The notes: a model not told the origin generated them from the letters alone. Counted from the first letter of the stretch, positions 9,390 to 17,842 are shown. The stretch: 64,000 nt of DNA from Paraburkholderia translucens (GCF_020881035.1 NZ_JAJITC010000014.1:62001-126000); one strand, 5' to 3'. Made by a program: numbers and translations.

Positions 9390-10982
9390 ATGGCTCATTC
9401 GCTGTCGCTGCCGCAGGGCATGGAAATCACCGGCGAGATCAAGCCCGGCTTTGAAGCGATCCTCACGCGCGACGCGCTGGAACTCGTCGCGGCGTTGCAT
9501 CGCACGTTCGAGCCGCGCCGCCAGCAGTTGCTGCAAGCCCGCGTCGAACGCACGAAACGGCTCGACGCCGGCGAGCGGCCCGGCTTCCTCGCCGCCACGA
9601 AGAGCGTGCGCGAAGGCGATTGGAAAATCGCACCGCTGCCGCAGGACCTGCAATGCCGGCGCGTCGAGATCACCGGTCCCGTCGAGCGCAAGATGATCAT
9701 CAACGCGCTCAATTCGGGCGCGGACTCCTACATGACGGACTTCGAGGATTCGAATGCGCCGAGCTGGGACAACCAGATCACCGGGCATATCAATCTGAAG
9801 GACGCGGTGCGCCGCACGATCTCGCTCGAACAGAATGGCAAGTCGTACCGGCTCAACGACAAGACAGCCACGCTGATCGTGCGTCCGCGCGGCTGGCACC
9901 TCGACGAGAAGCACGTGAAAGTCGACGGCAAGCGCGTGTCGGGAGGCATCGTCGATTTCGCGCTGTACATGGCGCACAACGCGAAGGAACTGATCGCGCG
10001 CGGTTCGGGCCCGTACTTCTATCTGCCGAAGATGGAGAGCCATCTCGAGGCTCGTCTGTGGAACGACATCTTCGTCGCCGCGCAGGAAGCGCTCGGCGTT
10101 CCGCGCGGCACGATTCGCGCGACGGTGCTGATCGAGACGATCGTCGCCGCATTCGAAATGGACGAGATCCTGTACGAGCTGCGCGAACATAGCTCGGGCC
10201 TGAACGCCGGTCGCTGGGACTACATCTTCTCGGCGATCAAGAAGTTCAAGAGCGACCGGGACTTCTGCCTCGCCGACCGCTCTCAGATCACGATGACCTC
10301 GCCGTTCATGCGCGCGTACGCGTTGCTGCTGCTGAAGACCTGCCATCGCCGCAACGCGCCGGCGATCGGCGGCATGAGCGCGCTGATTCCGATCAAGAAC
10401 GATCCGGCGGCGAACGACAAGGCGATGGCCGGCGTGCGTGCGGACAAGGCGCGCGACGCGCGCGACGGCTACGACGGCGGGTGGGTCGCCCATCCGGGCC
10501 TCGTGCCGCTCGCGATGGAAGAGTTCGTCAAGGTGCTGGGCGACAGGCCAAATCAGATCGGCAAGCAGCGCGACGACGTGCTCGTCACCGCGACCGATCT
10601 GCTCGACTTCCGCCCGGAAACGCCGATCACGGAAGCGGGTCTGCGCAACAACATCAACGTCGGCATTCACTACCTCGGTTCGTGGCTCGCCGGCAATGGC
10701 TGCGTGCCGATTCACAACCTGATGGAAGATGCCGCCACGGCCGAGATTTCGCGCTCGCAGGTCTGGCAATGGATCCGCTCGCCGAAGGGCAAACTCGACG
10801 ACGGCCGCAAGGTGACGGTCGAACTGGTGCGCGAGCTCGCGGTGCAGGAACTGCACAAGGTCAAACAGACGGTTGGCGGCGATACAAAGCCGTATGAGCG
10901 TGCCGCTCAGATCTTCGAGCAGATGTCGACCGCGGAGCAGTTCACCGAGTTTCTGACGCTGCCGCTTTACGAAGAAATTTGA
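9390..10982 (+). CDS. aceB: Malate synthase A
   Basis: Condenses glyoxylate with acetyl-CoA to malate, the second step of the glyoxylate shunt. The 530-residue length is that of the A isoform, against about 720 for G. Recognisable family segments are the aspartate-rich MTDFEDSNAPSWDN near residue 115, RPRGWHLDEKH near 170, YLPKMESHLEARLWND near 212, and the SPFMRAYALLLLKTCHRR and GGMSALIPIK region near 310-335. The ATG at 9390 follows AAGGAG by seven bases. An in-frame ATG at 9213 lies inside the preceding dehalogenase gene and is rejected as a start. Confidence 0.96.
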   Translation: MAHSLSLPQGMEITGEIKPGFEAILTRDALELVAALHRTFEPRRQQLLQARVERTKRLDAGERPGFLAATKSVREGDWKIAPLPQDLQCRRVEITGPVERKMIINALNSGADSYMTDFEDSNAPSWDNQITGHINLKDAVRRTISLEQNGKSYRLNDKTATLIVRPRGWHLDEKHVKVDGKRVSGGIVDFALYMAHNAKELIARGSGPYFYLPKMESHLEARLWNDIFVAAQEALGVPRGTIRATVLIETIVAAFEMDEILYELREHSSGLNAGRWDYIFSAIKKFKSDRDFCLADRSQITMTSPFMRAYALLLLKTCHRRNAPAIGGMSALIPIKNDPAANDKAMAGVRADKARDARDGYDGGWVAHPGLVPLAMEEFVKVLGDRPNQIGKQRDDVLVTATDLLDFRPETPITEAGLRNNINVGIHYLGSWLAGNGCVPIHNLMEDAATAEISRSQVWQWIRSPKGKLDDGRKVTVELVRELAVQELHKVKQTVGGDTKPYERAAQIFEQMSTAEQFTEFLTLPLYEEI

Positions 10983-11054
10983 TGGTGCTGATCATGAGGT
11001 GCGAGCGCGTCAGGCGCGATCGAGCCACATGATCGCATCGAGTCAAGCTCAATG

Positions 11055-11089
11055 ACGGCGCGCCGGGGACGGCCTCGCGCGCCGTTTGT
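11055..11089 (+). terminator. Probable terminator of aceB
   Basis: ACGGCGCG and CGCGCCGT can pair across a 15-base loop and are followed by a broken T run (TTTGTTTG). The loop is long and the T run imperfect. The site lies 70 bases past the aceB stop, between convergent genes. Confidence 0.45.
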
Positions 11090-11103
11090 TTGCGTGTGCC
11101 CGG

Positions 11104-11505
11104 TCAGCGCGTGCGCCGATGTTCGATCCAATCTCCCGAGCGGATTTCGGGCAGCCCTTTGACCGCGTTCGGTGCGACCGGATAGAAGCGGCAGTTCACG
11201 ACGTTGTCATCCACTTTGACCATCACCTCGCGCGCCAGAAAACGATCCTCGACGCCCGGATACACGGCCTCGATTTCGTCGAGCACCGCAACGAGCGCAT
11301 CGTCGATTTCATAGACCTCGCCGCGCACGTCGATGCCAGCCTCGTCGGCGACGAGGCCGGGATAGTCGCCAAAATCGAACAGATGACCGCGCACGGTGGT
11401 GCTGCCGAGCAGGCTCGGCGCCGGAAGGTCGTTGCGCGCGGCGGCTTCTCTGATGTCATTCGCTTCACCGGCACGCAGCGTGCCGTAGACAAAGACGGTC
11501 TGCAT
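11104..11505 (-). CDS. Gamma-glutamylcyclotransferase-like protein (YtfP/BtrG fold)
   Basis: A 133-residue protein of the AIG2/GGCT-like fold. It opens MQTVFVYGTLRAGEAND, with the YGTLR loop that binds the gamma-glutamyl moiety. The segment DEIEAVYPG provides the glutamate usually taken as the general acid/base. Members of this fold release 5-oxoproline from gamma-glutamyl compounds, but many bacterial single-domain members have no proven substrate, so the reaction is tentative. The gene is monocistronic and faces the end of aceB. Confidence 0.82.
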   Translation of the reverse strand: MQTVFVYGTLRAGEANDIREAAARNDLPAPSLLGSTTVRGHLFDFGDYPGLVADEAGIDVRGEVYEIDDALVAVLDEIEAVYPGVEDRFLAREVMVKVDDNVVNCRFYPVAPNAVKGLPEIRSGDWIEHRRTR

Positions 11506-11683
11506 CGTTGTCGAGTCTCCCTGGTCTGAGGTGGTGTTGGTGGCTCGGGAATCAGCCCATTATGCAACGCAGACCCGTTGGCAACACCAACGGGGCACGC
11601 TCTAAAATGGCTCAAGCCCACGACGGCGACAGGCAGTGACACACTTCGCCGCCCCTTCGCACCGTTATCCGACCGACCTTGCC

Positions 11684-12583
11684 ATGACCTCGTCCGCCGA
11701 CTCCGACCTGTCGAGCCGCGTGCGTTTCGCCGATATACCGCCGGAGTTCGCGCCGAACGACACGCATCCGATCCGCGTGCGCGCGCGGCCGATGCCGGCC
11801 GGCTCGCACATCGCGCGCCATACGCATGCGTGGGCGCAGGTCGCCTATGCGTCGCGCGGCGTGCTGCGCGTCGCGACGACGGGCACGACGTGGATGGTGC
11901 CGCCGTCGCGCGCGATCTGGCTGCCCCCGCACGTGACGCACGAAGTAATCGCCGTCGAGGATGCGTTCCTGCGCACACTGTACATCACCGAGAGCACGGC
12001 GCCGCCCGCACTCGATACGCCGCGCGTCGTCGAAGTATCGAACCTGTTGCGCGAGGTGATCGCCGCGCTCGATATGCCTGGTCTGTCCGCCGCGCGCGAG
12101 CAGCTGCTCGGCTCGCTCGCGCTCGACGAACTGACGCGCTCCGAGCCGCTGCCCCTGTCCGTTCCGATGCCGGGTGAAAAGCGGCTGCGCGCGCTCTGCG
12201 AGGCCGTGATCGCCGATCCGACGCATGGCGAGTCGCTCGAACAGTGGGCGTCGATGGTGGGTGCGAGCACGCGTACGATCGCGCGACTGTTTCGCCAGGA
12301 ACTGGGGGTGAGTTTTTCGCAGTGGCGTCAACAGGCGATTCTCGCGCGCGCCATTCCGCTGTTAAGCCAGGGACGGCCGCTGTCGCACGTTGCGCAGGAA
12401 TTGGGTTATCAGAGCCAGAGCGCCTTTTCGGCGATGTTCCGGCGAGCGTTCGGCGCGAGTCCACGCGCGTTTATCGAGCGAGGCGCCGAGCATCGCGCGG
12501 GCAACGGCGAGCATGACGATACGCACGAGGATGATGAAACGGCGCAGGAACAAGCTAGTTCGGTAGATGTGGGGCAGCGGTGA
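11684..12583 (+). CDS. AraC-family transcriptional regulator with cupin sensor domain
   Basis: The N-terminal half is a cupin-like ligand domain, with conserved histidines in SHIARHTHAWAQVAYASRG and PPSRAIWLPPHVTHEV. The C-terminal 100 residues hold the two helix-turn-helix motifs: the first around LEQWASMVGASTRTIARLF, the second around LSHVAQELGYQSQSAFSAMF followed by FGASPRAF. The type is that of the one-component regulators in which the cupin senses a small molecule. The start at ATG 11684 gives 299 residues. A GTG at 11636 would add 16. Neither has a clear ribosome-binding site. The target is unknown and no operon partner is adjacent. The tail after the second motif is acidic and low in complexity. 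Confidence 0.88.
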   Translation: MTSSADSDLSSRVRFADIPPEFAPNDTHPIRVRARPMPAGSHIARHTHAWAQVAYASRGVLRVATTGTTWMVPPSRAIWLPPHVTHEVIAVEDAFLRTLYITESTAPPALDTPRVVEVSNLLREVIAALDMPGLSAAREQLLGSLALDELTRSEPLPLSVPMPGEKRLRALCEAVIADPTHGESLEQWASMVGASTRTIARLFRQELGVSFSQWRQQAILARAIPLLSQGRPLSHVAQELGYQSQSAFSAMFRRAFGASPRAFIERGAEHRAGNGEHDDTHEDDETAQEQASSVDVGQR

Positions 12584-12630
12584 ATGGCGATGACGAGCGG
12601 CGCGCGAAGCGCGTTCGACGCAGACCCGCC

Positions 12631-13095
12631 TCAAACTCGCCGCGCCAGATGACGGATTGCGCCTAGCTGCGCGAGCCGCGGCCCGGCGAGCCGATAGCCC
12701 TTGCGTTGATACAGCCGCGCCGCCGGATTGTCGACGAACACGCGCAACTGCAACTCGCGCAGCCCGCGCTCGCGCGCCCATTGATGCGAGATGTCGAGCA
12801 GAAATGTACCCGCGCCGAGCCGCCGATACCCTTCGGCAATCTGCACGTCGCGGATATGCAGCGAATCGCCCTCCTCGGTGATACGCAGCACACCCATCGG
12901 CACGCCGTCCACTTCGAGAATGAAATTCTCCGATTCGTGCCAACTGCCGAGAAACAGATCACTGCGCCAGACCAGATGATGCCGCCGATAGTAGCCGCCC
13001 ATGTTGTTGCGCGTCAGCGCCTCGGCAAACTCGAAATCGTCCATGCTAGCCGTACGCAAATGGAACGGCGACGGAGCTTCGGTGGGATCGAACAT
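12631..13095 (-). CDS. GNAT-family N-acetyltransferase
   Basis: A 154-residue single-domain acetyltransferase. The acetyl-CoA loop is RRLGAGTF (R-x-x-G-x-G), preceded by the beta-4 strand DSLHIRDVQIAEGY. The terminal motif LRVFVDNPAARLYQRKGYRL holds the asparagine and tyrosine positions typical of the family. The substrate cannot be read from the sequence. The ATG at 13095 is chosen because the upstream extension available in frame (to 13206) is basic and unlike the family. No good ribosome-binding site is visible. The gene is convergent with the AraC regulator. Confidence 0.82.
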   Translation of the reverse strand: MFDPTEAPSPFHLRTASMDDFEFAEALTRNNMGGYYRRHHLVWRSDLFLGSWHESENFILEVDGVPMGVLRITEEGDSLHIRDVQIAEGYRRLGAGTFLLDISHQWARERGLRELQLRVFVDNPAARLYQRKGYRLAGPRLAQLGAIRHLARRV

Positions 13096-13205
13096 GGCGG
13101 GACCGCTAGAATGAGTCGGATCAACGGTAAAACAGGCCGGGCACGCTGGCAATGGCTGTTTGTCCCGAGCCTTCCGGGTCCCGGCCGGGATGGGCAGGGG
13201 AAACA

Positions 13206-13240
13206 AAAAAGCCCACTTCGTACGAAGTGGGCTTTCTCAA
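13206..13240 (-). terminator. Terminator of the first tRNA Glu-Asp module
   Basis: A perfect 28-base palindrome at 13208-13235 (AAAGCCCACTTCGT and its complement) ends on the minus strand in six Ts. It lies directly after the tRNA-Asp gene on that strand. Confidence 0.85.
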
Positions 13241-13243
13241 ATC

Positions 13244-13320
13244 TGGCGGAGCGGACGGGGCTCGAACCCGCGACCCCCGGCGTGACAGGCCGGTATTCTA
13301 ACCAACTGAACTACCGCTCC
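13244..13320 (-). tRNA. tRNA-Asp (GTC), copy 1
   Basis: A 77-base cloverleaf with encoded CCA. The acceptor stem is GGAGCGG/CCGCTCC, and the anticodon loop CCTGTCACG contains GTC. The T-loop is TTCGAGC. It differs from copy 2 at 13538 by a C:G to T:A pair swap in the acceptor stem and by single D-loop and T-loop changes. Confidence 0.97.
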
Positions 13321-13400
13321 AGATTTTATATCGCAAGCTAGGAGCTATGCTCGCAGCCTGATGCACCGTTCCAACTTCCAACCGAACGACGCCGATATTC

Positions 13401-13476
13401 TGGCGTCCCCTAGGGGATTCGAACCCCTGTACTCACCGTGAAAGGGTGATGTCCTAGGCCTCTAGACGAAGGGGAC
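13401..13476 (-). tRNA. tRNA-Glu (TTC), copy 1
   Basis: A 76-base cloverleaf with encoded CCA. The acceptor stem is GTCCCCT/AGGGGAC, the anticodon loop CCTTTCACG contains TTC, and the T-loop is TTCGAAT. Identical in sequence to the copy at 13705. It lies 80 bases upstream of tRNA-Asp copy 1. Confidence 0.97.
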
Positions 13477-13498
13477 AACGTACTGCTTACATCTTTAA

Positions 13499-13534
13499 TG
13501 AAAAAGCCCGTTCAGTTTTGTGTGAACGGGCTTT
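13499..13534 (-). terminator. Terminator between the two tRNA Glu-Asp modules
   Basis: A 12-pair stem (AAAGCCCGTTCA with TGAACGGGCTTT) with an eight-base loop ends on the minus strand in five Ts. It lies right after tRNA-Asp copy 2. Each Glu-Asp module therefore has its own terminator. Confidence 0.8.
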
Positions 13535-13537
13535 GTC

Positions 13538-13614
13538 TGGCGGAGTGGACGGGACTCGAACCCGCGACCCCCGGCGTGACAGGCCGGTATTCTAACCGAC
13601 TGAACTACCACTCC
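13538..13614 (-). tRNA. tRNA-Asp (GTC), copy 2
   Basis: A 77-base cloverleaf with encoded CCA. The acceptor stem is GGAGTGG/CCACTCC and the anticodon GTC sits in CCTGTCACG. The acceptor difference from copy 1 keeps pairing intact, so both copies look functional. Confidence 0.97.
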
Positions 13615-13704
13615 AGTCTTTACACCCTGCTTGCGAGCGTCGGTTAAGTCTCTGCAAGCTGCGCTGCTCTATTACTCCTCGAATACTAAAGCGACGCTGA
13701 TGTT

Positions 13705-13780
13705 TGGCGTCCCCTAGGGGATTCGAACCCCTGTACTCACCGTGAAAGGGTGATGTCCTAGGCCTCTAGACGAAGGGGAC
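13705..13780 (-). tRNA. tRNA-Glu (TTC), copy 2
   Basis: A 76-base cloverleaf identical to copy 1, with anticodon TTC and encoded CCA. It is the promoter-proximal gene of the Glu-Asp series, 90 bases upstream of tRNA-Asp copy 2. Confidence 0.97.
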
Positions 13781-13839
13781 AAAATCTTTTCAGATCCGTC
13801 TCAATTCGCTATTAACTTTTTCAACTCACGCTAACTTTT

Positions 13840-13868
13840 CAGTTAAATCGCCAAGTCGTTTCAGTCAA
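13840..13868 (-). promoter_or_regulatory. Candidate promoter of the tRNA Glu-Asp series
   Basis: On the minus strand TTGACT (13868-13863) and TAACTG (13845-13840) are separated by exactly 17 bases. The spacing would place transcription start near 13833, some 50 bases before tRNA-Glu copy 2. The stretch is A+T-rich, and nothing else is visible from 13781 to 13966. Confidence 0.5.
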
Positions 13869-13966
13869 TTGCGAAGACCGCTATTTTAACTACATTTCAG
13901 CGATTTGGGAAGTCTTTTTTTCTACAACTCACAGACTTCTTAACCACTTTAACTTCTCTACTCTGT

Positions 13967-14042
<76 letters not shown>

Positions 14043-14063
14043 CGTGCACATCAGAGAAACGAG

Positions 14064-14092
14064 ATTCTAGAGGGCGATCTGCGCTTTGTAAA
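14064..14092 (-). promoter_or_regulatory. Promoter of tRNA-Ala
   Basis: TTTACA (14092-14087) and TAGAAT (14069-14064) are 17 bases apart on the minus strand, close to consensus. The implied start lies about 15 bases before the tRNA. Confidence 0.7.
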
Positions 14093-14162
14093 TACCCTTT
14101 GAGCAATTACATGCGAATTTTTTCGGACGACATGAGAATCCTCTCACGCGCGCCCCGACTGA

Positions 14163-15572
14163 TCAGCCAAGCGCTTTTTCGATACGGCTAACGACGACGT
14201 CGCGACCGAACAGCATCAGCACGCTATCGATCGACGGCGTATGCGTCGTGCCCGCCACCAGCAGACGCACCGGCATCGCGAGTTGCGGCATCTTCAGCTT
14301 GTGCGCGCCGAGCGTCGCTTTCAGCGCCACGGCGATCGCTTCCTTGGTCCACTCCACCGTCTTCAACGCCGCGGCCAGATCGGCGAGTGCAGGACGAACC
14401 GCATCGGTCACGTGCTGTGCGAGCGACTCGGCATCGGGGGCCGGCGTGCGATAGAACATCGCGCCGTTCTGCGCGATCTCCTTCACCGTCGACGCACGAT
14501 CCTTCATCAGACCCACTACGCCGACCAGATCCGGACCCGCCGCGAGCGTGGCTTCGTCGATGCCAAGCTCCGCGAAGAACGGCTTCGCCAGTTCGGCGAG
14601 GCGCGCATTGTCAGCTTCCTTGATGTAGTGCGCGTTGAGCCAGTTCAGCTTGTCGTGGTCGTACTGCGCCGGGGACTTGCCGAGATGCTCGAGATCGAAC
14701 CACTCGATGAACTGCTCGCGCGTGAAAATCTCCGCGTCGCCATGTGACCAGCCGAGCCGCGCCAGATAGTTGACGACCGCCTCGGGCAGATAACCCGCAT
14801 CGCGATACCCCATCACGCTCATCGCGCCGTGGCGCTTGCTCATCTTCTCGCCCTGCTCGTTCAGCACGGTCGGCAAGTGTGCATACACCGGCGGCTCGCC
14901 GCCGAGCGCGCGGAGAATGTTGATCTGGCGCGGCGTATTGTTCACGTGGTCATCGCCACGGATCACATGGGTGATGCGCATATCGAGATCGTCGACGACG
15001 ACGCAGAAGTTATACGTCGGCGTGCCGTCCGGTCGCGCGATGACGAGGTCGTCGAGCTCTTCGTTCGAGATCTCGATGCGGCCTTTCACCGCGTCGTCCC
15101 ACGCGACCACACCGGTCAATGGGTTGCGAAACCGCAGCACCGGCTGCACACCCGCGGGCGGCTGCGGCAGCACCTTGCCTGGCTCTGGTCGCCACGTGCC
15201 GTCGTAGCGCGGCTTTTCGCCCGCTTCACGCTGACGCTCGCGCAGCGCGTCGAGTTCCTCGGTCGACATGTAGCACGGGTAGACGAGCCCCGCTTCCTGC
15301 ATCTGCTTCAGCACTTCACGGTAACGATCCATGCGCTGCATCTGGTAGAACGGACCTTCGTCGTAATCGAGGCCGAGCCACGCCATGCCTTCGAGAATCG
15401 CGTCGACGGATTCGGTCGTGGAGCGCTCGAGGTCAGTGTCTTCGACTCGCAGCACGAAGGTCCCTTTCATCTTGCGCGCGAATGCCCACGGATACAGCGC
15501 GGAGCGGATGTTGCCCAAATGGATAAAGCCGGTGGGACTCGGTGCGAAACGGGTGCGAACGGAGGTGGTCAT
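14163..15572 (-). CDS. gltX: Glutamyl-tRNA synthetase
   Basis: Class I aminoacyl-tRNA synthetase that charges tRNA-Glu. The 469-residue product has the HIGH-type site as SPTGFIHLGN (H18) and the KMSKR loop at residues 243-247. The C-terminal third is the helical anticodon-binding part. It starts at the ATG at 15572, preceded by a purine-rich leader but no strong ribosome-binding site. It lies just upstream of the tRNA-Ala and tRNA-Glu genes on the same strand. The tRNA genes have their own promoters, so cotranscription is not required, but the synthetase sits within 2.2 kb of both tRNA-Glu copies. Confidence 0.97.
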   Translation of the reverse strand: MTTSVRTRFAPSPTGFIHLGNIRSALYPWAFARKMKGTFVLRVEDTDLERSTTESVDAILEGMAWLGLDYDEGPFYQMQRMDRYREVLKQMQEAGLVYPCYMSTEELDALRERQREAGEKPRYDGTWRPEPGKVLPQPPAGVQPVLRFRNPLTGVVAWDDAVKGRIEISNEELDDLVIARPDGTPTYNFCVVVDDLDMRITHVIRGDDHVNNTPRQINILRALGGEPPVYAHLPTVLNEQGEKMSKRHGAMSVMGYRDAGYLPEAVVNYLARLGWSHGDAEIFTREQFIEWFDLEHLGKSPAQYDHDKLNWLNAHYIKEADNARLAELAKPFFAELGIDEATLAAGPDLVGVVGLMKDRASTVKEIAQNGAMFYRTPAPDAESLAQHVTDAVRPALADLAAALKTVEWTKEAIAVALKATLGAHKLKMPQLAMPVRLLVAGTTHTPSIDSVLMLFGRDVVVSRIEKALG

Positions 15573-15698
15573 TAGCGGTTACTCGAAAAACGGGCGCCGG
15601 CGCTCAGGCGGACATGACTGCGAAGCGCGGCAGCGAAACGTGACCGTGCTGCGCTCGACGTTGCGCACGGCCACGAAAGAAATAGATGCAAGGGTCGA

Positions 15699-15722
15699 AT
15701 TATACCGTTCGCAACCGGTTGC
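15699..15722 (-). promoter_or_regulatory. Candidate gltX promoter with palindrome
   Basis: A perfect TATAAT on the minus strand (15704-15699) lies about 120 bases before the gltX start. Directly upstream, over the -35 position, is the 12-base palindrome GCAACCGGTTGC (15711-15722). No good -35 hexamer is seen, which would suit an activator-dependent or repressed promoter. This is inference. Confidence 0.4.
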
Positions 15723-16060
15723 CGCCCCCGCCCGAATGGCCTGAGGCGCTTGGGCGAACGGTGTCCGGCCGATTGCGCACGCGCCTTTGCTCCGCGCGCT
15801 CATTCCAATTTGAAAAAAACGCGCCAATTCCGAATGCTTCCTCTGCAACGTTTCATTACAGCGGACAGCGCGAGCTGATCGTTTGCTTTAAGATGTGCGC
15901 GCGCTGCAATGGAGGCCGGTCCGCACATCAATCCGGTACGGAGTGGTCCCCTCCTCCCGGCGCGCGGAATCGCCGCCGGCGATCCGCCTGGCCTGACCTC
16001 AGCCTGATCACGGGACGCGCGACGCCGCCTGCGTCGCCCGAACCGTTGCTGGAGAATCCG
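15723..16060 (+). other. Gene-free stretch before the patatin gene
   Basis: Upstream region of the patatin-like gene. The reading frame of that gene is open through it, but the residues it would add (many Arg and Pro, no hydrophobic core) look non-coding. A real signal peptide begins at 16061. No convincing promoter, repeat or RNA was seen. Confidence 0.4.
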
Positions 16061-17008
16061 TTGAAATCCTCATCCCCCCGTTTGAGCCGCCGCAACTTTT
16101 CGCTGGCAGCCGCATCCGCGGTGCTTGCCGCCTGCACCACGACCGGCGGCAAACTCAATGGCGATCCGATCACCGCGACACCCATTGTTCCCCCGCCGCC
16201 GGAAAAAGCGCAACAGAAGCCGGTGCGCGTCGCGCTCGCACTCGGCGGTGGCGCCGCGCGCGGATTCGCGCACATCGGCGTCATCAAGGCGCTCGAGGCA
16301 CGCAACATCCAGGTCGATCTGATCGCCGGCACGAGCGCCGGCTCGGTGGTCGGCGCGCTGTACGCATCGGGCATGAACGGCTTCGCGCTGAACAAGCTCG
16401 CGTTGTCGATGGACGAAGCGTCGATCAGCGACTGGGCGATGCCGTTTCGCACGCGCGGCTTCCTGCAAGGCGTCGCGCTGCAGAACTACCTGAACACGAC
16501 CCTGAACAACCGTCCGATCGAGAAGATGGCGAGGCCGCTCGGCGTGGTTGCGACCGATCTGCAAACCGGCCAGCCGATCCTGTTCCAGCGCGGCAACACC
16601 GGCATAGCGGTGCGCGCCTCATGCAGCGTGCCGTCGATTTTCGAACCGGTGAAGATCGGCGGTCACGAGTATGTGGATGGCGGCCTCGTGAGCCCGGTGC
16701 CCGCATCTTTCGCGCGCAAGATGGGCGCGGATTTCGTGATCGCGGTCGATATCTCGCAGCGAGCGGAAACCGGCGTGACGGCAAGCTCGTTCGATGTGCT
16801 GATGCAGACTTTCACGATCATGGGCCAAACGATCAAGGCCTACGAACTCGACAAGTATGCCGACGTGGTGATCCGGCCGAATCTCGCCGCAATGAGCGGC
16901 AGCGACTTCACCCAGCGCAATGCGGCGATCCTCGCCGGCGAGGAGGCGGTCGCGAAGATCATGCCGGAACTGCAGCGCAAGCTCGCCGCGCGGCGGATGG
17001 GCGCCTGA
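16061..17008 (+). CDS. Exported patatin-like phospholipase (RssA type), predicted Tat lipoprotein
   Basis: A serine acyl-hydrolase of the patatin family. It has the oxyanion loop GGGAARGF at residues 62-69, the nucleophile elbow GTSAGS with S92, and the catalytic aspartate in YVDGG (D206). The 315-residue start is a TTG at 16061 with GGAG six bases upstream. The resulting N-terminus reads KSSSPRLSRRNFSLAAAS and then reaches VLAAC. It therefore carries a twin-arginine motif (S-R-R-N-F) and a lipobox with C25. Export by Tat and lipidation are predicted from these motifs. Many RssA homologues are cytoplasmic, so this location is noteworthy. The substrate is unknown, and lipid or lysophospholipid is likely. 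Confidence 0.88.
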   Translation: MKSSSPRLSRRNFSLAAASAVLAACTTTGGKLNGDPITATPIVPPPPEKAQQKPVRVALALGGGAARGFAHIGVIKALEARNIQVDLIAGTSAGSVVGALYASGMNGFALNKLALSMDEASISDWAMPFRTRGFLQGVALQNYLNTTLNNRPIEKMARPLGVVATDLQTGQPILFQRGNTGIAVRASCSVPSIFEPVKIGGHEYVDGGLVSPVPASFARKMGADFVIAVDISQRAETGVTASSFDVLMQTFTIMGQTIKAYELDKYADVVIRPNLAAMSGSDFTQRNAAILAGEEAVAKIMPELQRKLAARRMGA

Positions 17009-17071
17009 AAGCGGTCCGGGCGCCGCGCTGTTACAGCGCGCCACCATCGCAATAATGCGCGCCTCAAACGC

Positions 17072-17104
17072 AAAAAGCCTGCTTCGAGCGAAGCAGGCTT
17101 TTTT
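17072..17104. terminator. Bidirectional terminator between patatin and NlpC/P60 genes
   Basis: A 14-pair perfect inverted repeat (AAAAGCCTGCTTCG and its complement) ends in six Ts on the plus strand and five on the minus strand. It serves two convergent genes. Confidence 0.9.
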
Positions 17105-17124
17105 ATCGCCAGTTCAGCGCGGAA

Positions 17125-17790
17125 TCAGTTGTTCCCGCCGATCGTCGCGGTCACGCGCTTGCGCAAATCGTCGGCCTGATACGAAGTCTCGATCCGGCGC
17201 GCGCCTGTGAAGCGCTTTTCCCAGTAGCCGTCATCCATGTCGTCGACGCGGATCGTGCTGCCGGTCGACGGCGAGTGCACGAATTTGTTGTCGCCGATAT
17301 AGATGCCAACGTGCGAAAACGTACGGCGCATCGTATTGAAGAACACCAGATCGCCCGGCTTCAGGTCGCTCACGCGTACCTTCTCGCCCATGCGGCTCAT
17401 TTCCTCGGCACGACGCGGCAGCGCGAGGCCGAGCGTGTCCTGGAACACGTAGCGCACGAAACCACTGCAATCGAGCCCCGAATCCGGCGTATTGCCGCCC
17501 CAGCGGTAGCGCACGCCGATCATGTTCAGCGCGCCGACCACCACGTCGCCCGCCTTGCCGGCCATGCCCGAAAGGAACGATTTGGCGCCGCCGCTATTGC
17601 TGTCGGCAGCGCGGGGTTGCGGAGTGAGGAGGGAAAGAGGATCCGAGCCGTTGGAGGCCGGATACGAGGCATTCTGATTAATACTGCCTGCTTCCTCGGC
17701 GAAGGCGCCGGAAGCTGCTGCCATCAAGACGCCAATGAACATCCCGGCGACGACGCGCGTGCAAGCCTGGGTGAAGTTTCCTTGCTGCAT
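17125..17790 (-). CDS. Secreted NlpC/P60 cell-wall endopeptidase
   Basis: Peptidoglycan hydrolase of the NlpC/P60 papain-like fold, cutting within stem peptides. Residues 1-32 are a signal peptide ending in ASGAFAEE. The catalytic triad is clear: C108 in LDCSGF, H160 in FSHVGIYIG, and H172 in FVHSPS. The fold boundary YRWGGNTPDSGLDCSG is typical. The 221-residue length leaves only a short linker before the catalytic domain, with no SH3 or LysM module. A consensus promoter lies upstream and a shared terminator downstream, so it is monocistronic. Confidence 0.93.
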   Translation of the reverse strand: MQQGNFTQACTRVVAGMFIGVLMAAASGAFAEEAGSINQNASYPASNGSDPLSLLTPQPRAADSNSGGAKSFLSGMAGKAGDVVVGALNMIGVRYRWGGNTPDSGLDCSGFVRYVFQDTLGLALPRRAEEMSRMGEKVRVSDLKPGDLVFFNTMRRTFSHVGIYIGDNKFVHSPSTGSTIRVDDMDDGYWEKRFTGARRIETSYQADDLRKRVTATIGGNN

Positions 17791-17842
17791 TGGTCGATAG
17801 TTTTTGCTAAGAAATCAGGGGTCTACGAAAAAAGTTTGATCG

